64,000 nt of DNA from Acidimicrobiia bacterium (lineage in GTDB: Bacteria > Actinomycetota > Acidimicrobiia > Acidimicrobiales > AC-14): NCBI GenBank assembly GCA_023264995.1, contig JAHFUR010000003.1, positions 1 to 64,000 on the forward strand, given 5' to 3'. This document shows positions 8,037 through 16,260 of this stretch, piece after piece; positions within the stretch are counted from its first letter, which is position 1, and each line of letters starts with the position of its first letter. The notes beneath the pieces were generated by a model, which saw only the letters and a program-made list of their open reading frames with translations, made no database searches and was not told the DNA's origin. The position numbers and the translations under genes are program-made.

Positions 8037-8861
8037 GTGAGCTCTACTGCGACGGTCACCCCCTCGTCGTTTCCGGCGGCGCTCATCGAAGCCGTCGCTC
8101 GTGAGCTCGCCGAGGCTGTGATCGGAAGTCGAATCAGTCAGCTGATTGCACCGCTGAGGGTTAGCGAAACCAGCGAGGAGGCGACTGGCACGAAGTGGAA
8201 GCGGCTCTTCAACGCTGTGGTAAGGGCTCAGAATCGTCAAGGCGACGGTCGGCCGCTGATCCGACTCGTCAGCGAGGTTATGCAGCCAGTTCGCTTCGAG
8301 TCGGTCGAGCAGTTCGAAGGGCACCGGGAGCGACTCAACGATCGACTCATCCTCTTCGGCTACCAGATCCGGGATGACGGAAAAGTCACACGTACCGTAG
8401 CCGCCAGCACCCTCGCTGAGGCCAAGCAACGAGCGAACGCATTGGTTGGCGAGTTGAGCCGCCGGGATGTCCATCCAGATGTTCTAGCCTTCTGTCGGGT
8501 TGAACTGCTGCAACAGAACTACTTTCACGCAGTGCTGGAAGCAGCTAAGAGCGTTGCGGACAAGATTCGGGTCTTGAGCGGACTGAATCTTGACGGCAGC
8601 CAGTTGATGGATGCAGCGTTCTCTATGAGCGGCGGAGATCCGATCATCGGATTCAATACGCTCTGCACCCAATGGGAACGCAGCGAACATGCCGGACTAG
8701 CGATGCTATGCAAGGGATTGTTCGGTACGTTCCGGAATCCGACTGCTCACGCTCCTCGTGTTCGGTGGGCAGTCGAGCAGACGGAGGCGCTGGATATGCT
8801 GACTATCGCCTCGATGCTTCACCGTCGTCTCGACGGCGCACTCGTCAAGGCGTCCCAATGA
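8037..8861 (+). CDS. TIGR02391/Ymh-like HEPN protein
   Basis: A 274-residue protein. The C-terminal domain matches the TIGR02391 (phage-linked Ymh) family: CRVELLQQNYFHAVLEAAKSVADKIR, then LDGSQLMDAAFS, then GLAMLCKGLFGTFRNPTAHAPR, then ALDMLTIASMLHRRLD. FRNPTAH holds the R-x4-H catalytic motif of HEPN RNases. The N-terminal 100 residues (ARELAEAVIGSRISQLIAPL...) form a helical domain I cannot assign, possibly the sensor. The start is GTG 8037 with AAAGGAG 9 nt upstream. The AbiU2-like gene follows on the same strand after 160 bp, which suggests one operon. GC is lower than in the flanking chromosome. Confidence 0.8.
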   Translation: MSSTATVTPSSFPAALIEAVARELAEAVIGSRISQLIAPLRVSETSEEATGTKWKRLFNAVVRAQNRQGDGRPLIRLVSEVMQPVRFESVEQFEGHRERLNDRLILFGYQIRDDGKVTRTVAASTLAEAKQRANALVGELSRRDVHPDVLAFCRVELLQQNYFHAVLEAAKSVADKIRVLSGLNLDGSQLMDAAFSMSGGDPIIGFNTLCTQWERSEHAGLAMLCKGLFGTFRNPTAHAPRVRWAVEQTEALDMLTIASMLHRRLDGALVKASQ

Positions 8862-9021
8862 CTTGTGAGCGGTCCGTCAGGCATTCGTACGCTGAGGTGC
8901 GTGGCTCACGGCGGAACCTTGCCCAGAACACTGGACCATGCCCGCTCTTCGGTGGCGCCGCCTCACACGGGTTCCACTGCACTGATGATCGGCCCCTCCC
9001 TGGTCGCGGAGGGTCCGAGGC

Positions 9022-9699
9022 ATGAGCGCCCAGCGGCTGTTGAAATGGCAACGCTGGATCGATGACGTAGGCGAAGACCTCTTTGAACTCTGGTTCGACG
9101 AGATCAGATGGCGGCAACTGCACGAGCTGGCTCGAGACAACACATCGTTGGCGGGCGCACACGTCGACGACTTCATTGGCTGGATCGACGGTCTATATCT
9201 GCAGGCGGCCGCCGTCGGCGTCCGTCGTCAATCAGAGGTAAGAAGCGACTCGATATCGATCGGCCGTTTGTTACGCGAGGTGGCCGAAGACCCAGCCGCA
9301 TTGCTCGCCGCACCGCTATATGCAGCAGTCTGCCAGGGCCACGCCTCGATTAGCGTGGGAGTATGTCCTTCGGAACATGACATAGCTCTAGCGGCGGAGA
9401 AAGATGCCTCACTCTTACGTGACGCAGCAACTTCCATTACTAAGTACGTTAACAAGAGCATCGCCCATCGAGCGAAGCTCCGGGCGCGGGGTGAATGGCC
9501 GCTGGACTCTCCGGCCGTCGAGCACGCTACCGGACTGCTCCGTGAAATACTTGGCCGCTATACCTTGGCCCTGAAGGGTACGCTGTTCCTCTCGGGGCCG
9601 TTGCCGGAGTATGACTGGATGGAGTCGTTTACGGTGCCATGGACGACGTCTGAACAGATTATTGAGTATTTCAGGCGCGATTATGGCGAGGACGACTAG
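9022..9699 (+). CDS. AbiU2-like HEPN protein
   Basis: A 225-residue helical protein resembling the HEPN AbiU2 family: a N-terminal EDLFELWFDEIRW helix, the segment AAVGVRRQSEVRSDSISIGRLLREV seen in that family, and the core TKYVNKSIAHRAKLR. In the core the HEPN His is present but the position five residues before it is Asn, not Arg. It may thus be a degenerate nuclease or a regulatory partner. A GGAGGG site precedes ATG 9022. It follows the TIGR02391-like gene on the same strand, is low in GC, and is followed by a short inverted repeat at 9693-9715. Confidence 0.68.
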   Translation: MSAQRLLKWQRWIDDVGEDLFELWFDEIRWRQLHELARDNTSLAGAHVDDFIGWIDGLYLQAAAVGVRRQSEVRSDSISIGRLLREVAEDPAALLAAPLYAAVCQGHASISVGVCPSEHDIALAAEKDASLLRDAATSITKYVNKSIAHRAKLRARGEWPLDSPAVEHATGLLREILGRYTLALKGTLFLSGPLPEYDWMESFTVPWTTSEQIIEYFRRDYGEDD

Positions 9700-9715
9700 T
9701 TAGTTAAGCTAGTCG
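9693..9715 (+). terminator. Weak inverted repeat at the end of the HEPN gene pair
   Basis: CGACTAG and CTAGTCG (7-bp arms, 9-nt loop) overlap the stop codon of the AbiU2-like gene. There is no U-tract, so the terminator call is tentative. Confidence 0.35.
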
Positions 9716-10352
9716 CTGCACCTCGCTACCGCCCACAGGTTATCGGGCGTTGCGGCATTCGGTCCAGGACGATTCGCAGTCATGCATGTTTCGATTTTGG
9801 TAGAGAGGCCGGGGCGTATAAGTGCTTCCCGCTATACATGCGGGTCTTGAGCAGTCCCGTTGCCGATAGTCGATGAGCGGCGCTGCGAGAGAGCAACGAC
9901 GCTTGATACCGCCCAGTATGGAAACGAATCGGGGGACGAACGGTAAGCCGCGACCGCCCCTAACCCGCGTCCCAGAGGACGCCGCCGGAAGCGCGCCTCG
10001 CGTCCCCGAGGTGCCGGTCTGGGCGTAGGCGGTCTTACTGCTGTCGTCGCCGCACCCGAACACTTGTTCCGACATCGGGCCGCGATCGGTACGCCCATGA
10101 CGAAGAGGTCGCGGGGCTGGCGCGTCGCAGGAACGGGCCGGTAGGGGGCACCGCCAGCCACAAGCCGGGCTCTAGAACATCCGGTCGAGGCGACACCGCC
10201 CGCGCCCGAGGTTTGGGGCCGATGGCGGACATGCCGCCACAGGATCGCTCGCCAGCGGCCCCGCAGGTGGAACGACGACCGGGGGTGCACGACGCGGCAA
10301 TCCCGTCCGCCGGTATCGTCCCCCCGGGCTGGACGCTGAAGGAAGGGGAACG
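9716..10352. other. Gene-poor boundary of the defence island
   Basis: About 640 bases in which GC rises back toward the chromosomal level. Frames on the minus strand are shadows of the next gene. I see no tRNA or direct repeat that would define an island attachment site. Confidence 0.35.
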
Positions 10353-11126
10353 ATGACCAACCACCCAGTGCTCCGCCGCGGCGTGGAGCCGAGTGACGCC
10401 GTCCGTGAGCTGCAGGACAAGCTCCGGGAGCACGGCGTCGACGTGGGGACGACCAACGGCCGGTTCGGCGCCCGTACCGAGGCGGCGGTGAATGCCTTCC
10501 AGCACGCCAACGGCCTCAAGAAATGCGGCATCGTCGGGCCTCAGACATGGGCGGCGCTCGACGGGCGGGTCGCGAGTGCAATCAATAGCAACGAGGCCGA
10601 GCACAGCGGCGCCGAGCACCCCGATCCCGTCGGCCAGATCGAGGCCTGGGGCTACGAGGACGGCGTGCGCGGCTTCCAGCAGTCCTTCGCCTGGGACGAC
10701 ATCGCGGTTGACGGTGACGCGGGGCCGGAGACGGCCCGTGCCGTGCAGAAGGTGGTGGACGCTGGCGGCCTGCTCTCTGCCCACTTCCACATGGACGAGT
10801 TTCGGTCGCACGGGAACGGCCGCCTCCGGATACACCGCGAGACGATCCGTTCCTGCGAACGCACCCGCGAGGCGATCGGTGGGCCGCTCGTCGTCCTGTC
10901 CGGCTACCGCGACCCCGAGCACAACGCCGCCATCGGCGGGGCTCCGGGCAGCCAGCACGTCAAAGGTACGGCCGTCGACCCCTCGCCCTACCTGGACCGT
11001 TCGGTCGTTGATGGGGCGGGCTGGGCAGGGATCGGCATCAGCCACGTGGCCAACCGAGGCAAGGTCGCCCACATGGACCGCCGAGACGTGCTCGGCGACC
11101 CGTCCGCCGAATTCGACAACAACTAG
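10353..11126 (+). CDS. Peptidoglycan-binding and M15-type D,D-peptidase-like (endolysin-like) protein
   Basis: A 257-residue protein. Residues 15-70 form a PG_binding_1 domain (AVRELQDKLREHGV, NGRFGARTEAAVNAFQ, GPQTWAAL), and residues 90-140 look like a second, weaker copy. Residues 145-250 form a peptidase M15-like domain (FHMDEFRSH, LVVLSGYRDPEHNAAIGG, SQHVKGTAVDPSPY, VAHMDRRD) whose His/Asp/His pattern fits a zinc site. I see no signal peptide, which is more like a phage endolysin than a secreted house-keeping enzyme. It would cleave peptidoglycan stem peptides. A GAAGGGGAACG site precedes ATG 10353. Confidence 0.82.
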   Translation: MTNHPVLRRGVEPSDAVRELQDKLREHGVDVGTTNGRFGARTEAAVNAFQHANGLKKCGIVGPQTWAALDGRVASAINSNEAEHSGAEHPDPVGQIEAWGYEDGVRGFQQSFAWDDIAVDGDAGPETARAVQKVVDAGGLLSAHFHMDEFRSHGNGRLRIHRETIRSCERTREAIGGPLVVLSGYRDPEHNAAIGGAPGSQHVKGTAVDPSPYLDRSVVDGAGWAGIGISHVANRGKVAHMDRRDVLGDPSAEFDNN

Positions 11127-11383
11127 CGATGAGGGCTGCCGCCTCGCCCATTCCCGTTCTGGGGGTCGTCCCGCAGGAGGATCCCTGAGCGGTACGGCTG
11201 CCTGGCCACACCGCTCGGCAACGGCAGCGTCCACAGGCGCGTCGCCGGCTGCATTGGGGGAACGCTTGCTCCACCAGCCGAGAGCGAGGCCCGGGAAGAA
11301 CCAACGCGATGTATCACCGAGATGGCGAGGCGCGTCTCGCTGTTGGCGGCCGCGGCAACGAGCAGCGGGCCAGGGAGGAACAG

Positions 11384-11989
11384 GTGTCACGCGCAAAGAG
11401 CAGTTCAGTCGTCCTCAAGTCCGCGCAGGCTGTGCTGATCTGCGGTTTCGTCGTCGCAGCATCGGCCACCGTCGCCGATGCCCACGGGGGCGGGACCGCC
11501 AAGGTGCACTCATGCGTCACGAAGCTGGGCGGAGTCGTCCGGGTCGTGGATGCGACCAATACCTGCCTGCTGACCGAGAGTCCCCTCGACTGGGACATCC
11601 AGGGCCCTGCGGGCATGCCCGGGGCCCAGGGCCCGCAAGGCCTCCAGGGCCCGCAAGGGCCGAAAGGAGTGACCGGTGGCGTCGGCCCCACGATCATCCG
11701 CCGTCTTGACCACGTGCTCGCCGACGGTCAGTCGACGCTGGCGAACCAGGGCAACGTGGCCTGCCAGCCGGGTGAGCAGGCCGTCGGTGGCGGCGCGAAC
11801 TTCGCCCAAACCAACCATGGGGACGCTCGGTTGACTGGCTCAGGGCCCCGCACCGGGACAGTTGACGCGCCGCTTGTGCCCGAGGACGGTTCCACATGGA
11901 CCGTCTGGCGTGCAACGGCGATCAACCCGGTCGACTCCGACCCGGGCCCCGTGACCCTTCGGGTGTACATCATCTGCGCGCCCGCTTGA
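11384..11989 (+). CDS. Secreted protein with a short collagen-like segment
   Basis: A 201-residue exported protein. The start is GTG 11384 with AGGGAGGAA just upstream, giving a signal peptide (SAQAVLICGFVVAASATVADAHG). Residues near 70-95 are a run of Gly-X-Y triplets (GPAGMPGAQGPQGLQGPQGP). The C-terminal domain has two Cys residues (CQPGEQ, IICAPA) and the segment QAVGGGANF, as in small actinobacterial secreted proteins of unknown function. Collagen-like triplets form stalks in some surface proteins; eight or so are too few for a long helix. No cell-wall sorting motif is visible. Confidence 0.75.
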   Translation: MSRAKSSSVVLKSAQAVLICGFVVAASATVADAHGGGTAKVHSCVTKLGGVVRVVDATNTCLLTESPLDWDIQGPAGMPGAQGPQGLQGPQGPKGVTGGVGPTIIRRLDHVLADGQSTLANQGNVACQPGEQAVGGGANFAQTNHGDARLTGSGPRTGTVDAPLVPEDGSTWTVWRATAINPVDSDPGPVTLRVYIICAPA

Positions 11990-12305
11990 TCCGCGTTCCC
12001 GGGGACGGCCCGCAGGACGTTCCTCCTGCGGGATCCCGGTCGTCGCCGTGGTACGCCTCTCTAGGGACCCAACCCGGCATTGATGACACGCACGCATTGG
12101 CCCTTCAGGTGCCGGCCCAGGGCATCCCCGTTACGAAGGAGCACCGCCCATCGGGGGATGAAGCCGAGCTGGGTCAGCATGCTGAGCTGGTCGATCACGG
12201 CCCAGTGTTCGACGAGCTTTGCCGTCGGCATATCGGCCGATGTGACACTCCTCCCAGGATGCCGACTTGCCCGACGCGCCCGCATGTTCGAGCCGAGTCC
12301 TGGCG
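11990..12305. other. Intergenic stretch upstream of the vapC relic
   Basis: An antitoxin gene would be expected just upstream of a vapC gene. I looked for a short VapB-like frame here and found none that is convincing, so the antitoxin is probably lost or unrecognisable. Confidence 0.35.
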
Positions 12306-12710
12306 GTGACCTACCTCCTCGACACGAGCGTCCTCACCCGGCTTCGTCACCCGGTCGTGCGGTCTCGCATCGATGCCCTCGACGCCGCCGGGTCGCCCGC
12401 TCGCCAATGACTGACCTCGAGATCGGGTTCTCCGCCCCGCACTCGGTTCGGACTGGGACCAGCTCATGGCCGCGGTGGCGGCGTTCGGGCTCGTGGAGAT
12501 CGAGCCCAGCCACTTCGCCCGGGCCCGGCAGGTGCAGCGCCTTCTTGCCGTTCGTGGCCTCAAGGGCAGGAAGGTGCCCGATCTCCTTATCGCCGCCGCC
12601 GGGGAGGCGACCGCGCGGACCGTCTGCACTACGACGGCAACTTCGACCACATCGCCGCCGTCACCAGCCAGCCCACTGAGTGGGTCGTTGCCCAAGGCAC
12701 GATCGACTGA
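12306..12710 (+). pseudogene. vapC-like PIN-domain toxin relic with three frameshifts
   Basis: The translation from GTG 12306 begins VTYLLDTSVLTRLRHP, the PIN-domain start with its first catalytic Asp, and stops at 12408-12410. The sense resumes as MTDLEIGFSA in another frame (12407 on), moves to a third frame at 12451 (DWDQLMAAVAAFGLVEIEPS...KVPDLLIAAAGE, with the conserved PDLLIAA acidic motif), and returns to the first near 12624 for HYDGNFDHIAAVT...VVAQGTID and TGA 12708. The joined product of about 134 residues is a normal VapC length. Three shifts in 400 bases argue for a dead gene. Confidence 0.8.
12537..12616 (+). repeat. 80-bp vapC segment, repeated inverted at 16261-16340
   Basis: This stretch, encoding the LLAVRGLKGRKVPDLLIAAAG part of the vapC relic, matches the reverse complement of 16261-16340 at 77 of 80 positions by eye. 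Confidence 0.85.
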
Positions 12711-12913
12711 TTGCCTTGCGCCAGGTCCAAGGCCCGGACCTTGGTGATCGAGGGGTCGTCGAGGCGGACCTGGCGGGCCAGCATTCGGACGTGACGGGAC
12801 GACCTCCGCGCCGATCCGGGCACCGCCGGTCGTCGTCGCGACCCACTGTCGGGCGGCGACGATGGCCGTGTACGGAGCCAGCGACTCCAAATCGTCGGAG
12901 CCATACTTGCGAC

Positions 12914-13309
12914 ATGGGCACCAAGGAGAACGTGGATCTTGTCCGTCGGTTCTATGCCGCCGGACCGGCTGACGATGACTCGTCCCGCGCCGATTTCGCC
13001 GTGCCCGACGTGGTGTGGCATGTGCCGGGCGCTAGTGCTGTATCCGGGCGGTACGAAGGCTACGACGAGGTGTTCCAAGTCATCGGCGATCGGATGCAGC
13101 CGTTGGACGGCTGGACGATCGATGTCCGCTATGTGATGGGAAATGAGGCCATGGTGGTGGCAGTCGTTGATCTCGTGGCGAGACGTGGGACGCACCGAGT
13201 CGAGAGTCGCGGCGCGCACACCTTCCGGTTTGCCCCGGATGGCCGGATCGCTGAGGTGTGGGGCTTTATCGAGGAGCAGAACCTTCTCGATGCCCTCTTC
13301 TCGTCCTAA
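12914..13309 (+). CDS. SnoaL-like polyketide cyclase/isomerase-fold protein
   Basis: A 131-residue SnoaL-type protein: MGTKENVDLVRRFYAA, then AVPDVVWHVPGASAVSGRYEGYDEVFQVI, and the final beta hairpin GAHTFRFAPDGRIAEVWGFIEEQNLLDALF, which is characteristic of the NTF2-like superfamily. It is a likely small-molecule isomerase, cyclase or ligand binder; no substrate can be inferred. ATG 12914 is preferred to the long upstream extension because the fold begins right after it. It is followed by a strong hairpin shared with the convergent methyltransferase gene. It is not closely similar to the SnoaL-like protein at 651-1076. Confidence 0.82.
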   Translation: MGTKENVDLVRRFYAAGPADDDSSRADFAVPDVVWHVPGASAVSGRYEGYDEVFQVIGDRMQPLDGWTIDVRYVMGNEAMVVAVVDLVARRGTHRVESRGAHTFRFAPDGRIAEVWGFIEEQNLLDALFSS

Positions 13310-13349
13310 CCAAGCTCTCGAGGTCGGCCCGACCAGCAGGCCGCAAGCC

Positions 13350-13378
13350 GATCCGGCTGCGGGACCCGCAGCCGGATC
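13350..13378. terminator. Perfect hairpin between convergent genes
   Basis: The arms GATCCGGCTGCGGG and CCCGCAGCCGGATC (14 bp, perfect) are separated by a single base. The hairpin lies 40 bases after the SnoaL-like gene and about 100 bases before the end of the convergent methyltransferase gene. There is no U-tract, but its position fits a bidirectional terminator. Confidence 0.6.
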
Positions 13379-13481
13379 CTCTACGACCCCGGACGTCGTT
13401 CCTCTCGGGGGACCCCAGGACGTCGCTCCCTTACGCGAAGCGGGACCTCTCGGCTGCTGAGCGTGAATCTGGTACCCAGGG

Positions 13482-14555
13482 TCAGGGCCGAACGGCATAC
13501 AGCCGGAAGAAGCCGCCGTCGACGTCGAGTACGGCCACCGACCGAAACCCCGCCTCCTGGGCCAGCTCTCGGACCGTCTGCTCCCGGAGAACGGTGCCGA
13601 TGGCGGCCGAGGGTTGCTCGGCCATGGACGCCGGCAGGCAATGCGTGATGCTCCAGCCATACATCATCCGCTCGAGCTCGTCCCCCGGTGCGGTGAACGT
13701 AGGGGCCACGGCCTCATCCGCCAGCAACAGCGCGCCGCCGTCGGCCAGGGCGGATCGGATCGAGGCCAACACGTCGACGGGACGGGCCAGGTCGTGGAGC
13801 GCTTCGAGGAGGAGCACCACGTCAAACGGCCCGGCGCGGGTGAGCGAGGACGCATCCGTGCATTCGAAGCGAACCTGCAGGCCTTCCTTGTCGGCGACGG
13901 CAAGGGCCTCCTGGATCGACGCGGCGTCATTGTCGATGCCCAGGACATCGGCGTGCGGGAAGGCGCGCGCTACGGCCATCGTGGACCAGCCCAGCCCGCA
14001 CGCCACGTCGGCGACGCGGCCTCCGGTGGTGAGGCGCTCCACGATCGGCCCGAGCGCGGGCAACCACTCGTCGACGAGAGCGGAGGAGAACACGGGGCGA
14101 TTGATCGCGCCCTGGCCCCCTCGTAGGTCGGCTCCATAGCTTGCGAACGGCACGCCCTCACCGCTGCGGTAGGCCGCCGCCACCTCATCTAGGGCCGAAG
14201 CAATGCCGACGACGAGCCGGGCGAGGGGGGCAACGTAGTCAAGCGCCGTGGGATCGCACACAACGCCGGCGTGGTCGCCCGGCAAGTCGTACCGCCGAGC
14301 CTGTGCGTCGGCGGAGACGTCGTCGACGGTGAGGACACCGGCCACCGCCTGCTGCTCGAGCCACTCCTGCGCGTACCTGGGCGCGATGTCGGCCCGCTCG
14401 GCGAGCTCTTGGACCGTCGCCGGGCCCGAGCGCAGCGCTCGGTAGAGCCCCAGCCGGTCGCCGAGGTAGATCCCGAACAGCTCGAGGGCACCTGTCGTCG
14501 CCGTGATCACTCGTTGGTCGAGGCTTGGAGCAAGAGGTTCGGATGTGCCGCTCAT
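13482..14555 (-). CDS. Class I SAM-dependent methyltransferase with N-terminal winged helix
   Basis: A 357-residue protein. Residues 20-90 form a winged-helix-like domain (ELFGIYLGDRLGLYRALRSGPATVQELAERADIAPRYAQEWLEQQ), as in Rv2258c-type and O-methyltransferase families. The Rossmann domain follows, with motif I VADVACGLGWSTMAVARAFP, the acidic end of strand 2 in VLGIDNDAASI, FDVVLLLEALHDLARP and ALADGGALLLADEAV. It methylates an unknown small molecule. ATG 14555 was chosen because the conserved fold begins about 15 residues later; a longer frame exists but is Arg-rich. It converges on the SnoaL-like gene. Confidence 0.85.
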   Translation of the reverse strand: MSGTSEPLAPSLDQRVITATTGALELFGIYLGDRLGLYRALRSGPATVQELAERADIAPRYAQEWLEQQAVAGVLTVDDVSADAQARRYDLPGDHAGVVCDPTALDYVAPLARLVVGIASALDEVAAAYRSGEGVPFASYGADLRGGQGAINRPVFSSALVDEWLPALGPIVERLTTGGRVADVACGLGWSTMAVARAFPHADVLGIDNDAASIQEALAVADKEGLQVRFECTDASSLTRAGPFDVVLLLEALHDLARPVDVLASIRSALADGGALLLADEAVAPTFTAPGDELERMMYGWSITHCLPASMAEQPSAAIGTVLREQTVRELAQEAGFRSVAVLDVDGGFFRLYAVRP

Positions 14556-14803
14556 GCCACGTAGCTTGCCCGATTCGCGGAGCGATTCGCCGAGCCTCTC
14601 CATCGCTCCTATTGCACCGTGCCGCCAGATGACAACGAACACCTCATACTCCCGGCAGGCGGACACTCCACCCCCGGCTGACGGACACCAGGAACCCTGG
14701 TGGGCGGACAGCGCAAGTCGTGTTCGCATCCGCGCAACCGTGCTGCCCGGCGGGTTGGCTCGAGGTCTCCACGCCATCGAGACACCCACCGGAGGGGACG
14801 TTG

Positions 14804-14960
14804 ATGAAGTCTGCCAGGGAGATGATGGAGATCCTCGAGTCCTTTGACCTGACCCGCTGCAACTAGTCCGCCGCCCGACTGGCCGCCGGCTCATCGACCC
14901 TCACCCTGGCCCGCCCGAAGCCGCAGCGTTGGGTGGCGAAGCTGATCAGGCGTCCAGCTG
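14804..14960 (+). pseudogene. IS21-type istA N-terminal relic
   Basis: After a GGAGGGG site, the frame MKSAREMMEILESFDLTRCN stops at TAG 14864. Reading through, the next codons give SAARLA. This resembles the start of IS21-family IstA, where a MEIL..FDLT segment is followed by an HTH beginning with an AA-LAG-type helix. Nothing further of the transposase or of IstB can be followed, and similarity fades by about 14960 (the end point is approximate). A short relic interrupted by an amber codon is the best reading. Confidence 0.5.
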
Positions 14961-15043
14961 ACGGCCTGGCACTGATCGTCGGCCGTGGTATCACAGCGGC
15001 AGCCACGCCCCTCTGGGCAGTGACCATACGAAAGGACACGCAC

Positions 15044-15610
15044 GTGGGAAAGAAGTCGCTCTGGATCGGTGCGGCGTTGGCCGCCGCAGCCGTCTCGGTG
15101 GTGCTCCCCCTGGCCCCGGTCGGCGCTGCGCCGCCAACCGGGACGGTCACCGTCACCAATACCGCCGCCAACCCGGTCCCCGTGACCGGCACCGTCAATG
15201 TCGGCGGGCCCGTCACCGTCGGTGGAACGGTGAGCGTCGGTGGAACGGTGAGCGTCGGTGGAACGGTGAACATCGGCGGTACAAGTGCCCCGCTGGCGGT
15301 CGTCCCTTCCACGCCCGCCGCCGGTCACAGCTACGGGATCCCGGTCCAGAGCCTGCTCGCCGGCGACAACTACACCTTCACCGATGCCCGCTACGCCATG
15401 AAGATGTCGACCGCCACGGTCTGGGCGAGCCAGCTCGTGCAGATCTCCTTCACCTCAGCTTCCGCCGGCGCCGATCCCCTGCTCGTCGTCACCGACGGCC
15501 GGCTGGCGATCCCGCTGCCCCAGCCGTTCCAGACCAGCAGCAGCGTCAAGGTCACCTGCATGGCGACGTCCGGCTCCTGCTACTTCCAATTCTCGATGGT
15601 CGGCTCCTGA
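15044..15610 (+). CDS. Secreted protein with GGTVSV repeats
   Basis: A 188-residue exported protein. The start is GTG 15044 with AAAGGA at 15031-15036, giving KKSLWIGAALAAAAVSVVLPLAPVGAA as signal peptide. A low-complexity stretch of Val-Gly-Gly-Thr units follows (PVTVGGTVSVGGTVSVGGTVNIGG), then a C-terminal domain of about 110 residues with one Cys pair (VTCMATSGSCYF) that I do not recognise. The repeats would form short beta strands. The upstream ATG-less extension to 14933 lies in the IS21 relic and is rejected. Confidence 0.7.
   Translation: MGKKSLWIGAALAAAAVSVVLPLAPVGAAPPTGTVTVTNTAANPVPVTGTVNVGGPVTVGGTVSVGGTVSVGGTVNIGGTSAPLAVVPSTPAAGHSYGIPVQSLLAGDNYTFTDARYAMKMSTATVWASQLVQISFTSASAGADPLLVVTDGRLAIPLPQPFQTSSSVKVTCMATSGSCYFQFSMVGS
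15231..15284 (+). repeat. 18-bp tandem repeat within the secreted protein gene
   Basis: GTGAGCGTCGGTGGAACG occurs twice in perfect tandem and a third time in altered form (GTGAACATCGGCGGTACA), encoding the VSVGGT units. Confidence 0.75.
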
Positions 15611-15730
15611 CGCAGCGGCATCAGAGCCGGCTGTCGAGGCTGGGCCGGGAGCCGGATCCTCGGTGATCGCATCACTTGAGGAAGCGTCGGCCGGGCTAGA
15701 TCGCCCGCGGCTCGGTAACGTGCAACGCGC

Positions 15731-16168
15731 ATGCCCATCAAGTTCGAGAACGTCGGCATCGCCGTCCGCGACCTGGACGCGACGATCGCCTTCTTCACCG
15801 ACCTCGGGCTGACCGTCCTGGGCCGGGACACGGTCAGTGGAGAATGGGCGGACACCGCCGTCGGCCTCGACGGCAACCACGCCAACATCGCCATGCTCCA
15901 GACGCCCGACGGCACTGGTCGCCTCGAGCTCTTCGAGTACATCCACCCCGACGCCATCGAGACGGAGCCCACACAGCCCAACGAGATCGGCATGCACCGC
16001 GTCGCCTTCTCGGTCGACGACATCGGCGAGGCCCTCGAGATCGCCGCCAGGCACGGCTGCCACCCGCTGCGCGGCGTGGCCACCTACCAAGACGTCTACA
16101 AGCTCACCTATGTGCGCGGCCCCAGCGGCATCATCGTGATGCTCGCCGAGGAGCTGAACAAGAGCTGA
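15731..16168 (+). CDS. VOC (glyoxalase) family protein
   Basis: A 145-residue vicinal-oxygen-chelate protein: KFENVGIAVRDLDATIAFFTDLGLTV at the start, LELFEYIHPDA at the end of the first module with a Glu in the metal-ligand position, NEIGMHRVAFSVDDIGEALE starting the second module with its His, and YVRGPSGIIVMLAEEL at the C-terminus with the final Glu. All elements of a one-domain, dimeric VOC enzyme are present. The substrate is unknown. It stands alone, followed by the inverted vapC fragment. Confidence 0.88.
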   Translation: MPIKFENVGIAVRDLDATIAFFTDLGLTVLGRDTVSGEWADTAVGLDGNHANIAMLQTPDGTGRLELFEYIHPDAIETEPTQPNEIGMHRVAFSVDDIGEALEIAARHGCHPLRGVATYQDVYKLTYVRGPSGIIVMLAEELNKS

Positions 16169-16260
16169 CTATTGGGCCCACGGGCGCACGACCATGGGCA
16201 CGCGGAGCGTGCCGCTGACCGGGCGACCAGGGAGGCCTCCTGACGGACGTTGAGCGGTCA

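Noticed and set aside
7623-8474. 283-residue minus-strand frame across the TIGR02391-like gene
   Set aside because: It overlaps a plus-strand gene with a strong ribosome binding site and a conserved HEPN motif, and has no family similarity itself.
10035-11396. 453-residue frame on the minus strand
   Set aside because: It is the antisense shadow of the M15 peptidase gene: no domain, Arg/Pro-rich ends, and the plus-strand gene has clear family motifs and a ribosome binding site.
13385-13432. Two similar GACCCC-GGACGTCG words about 30 bp apart considered as a regulatory repeat
   Set aside because: They are short, lie between convergent gene ends and show no second copy elsewhere; no function can be supported.
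15231-15284. Short repeats considered as a CRISPR array
   Set aside because: The units are contiguous 18-bp coding repeats without spacers inside a secreted protein gene.
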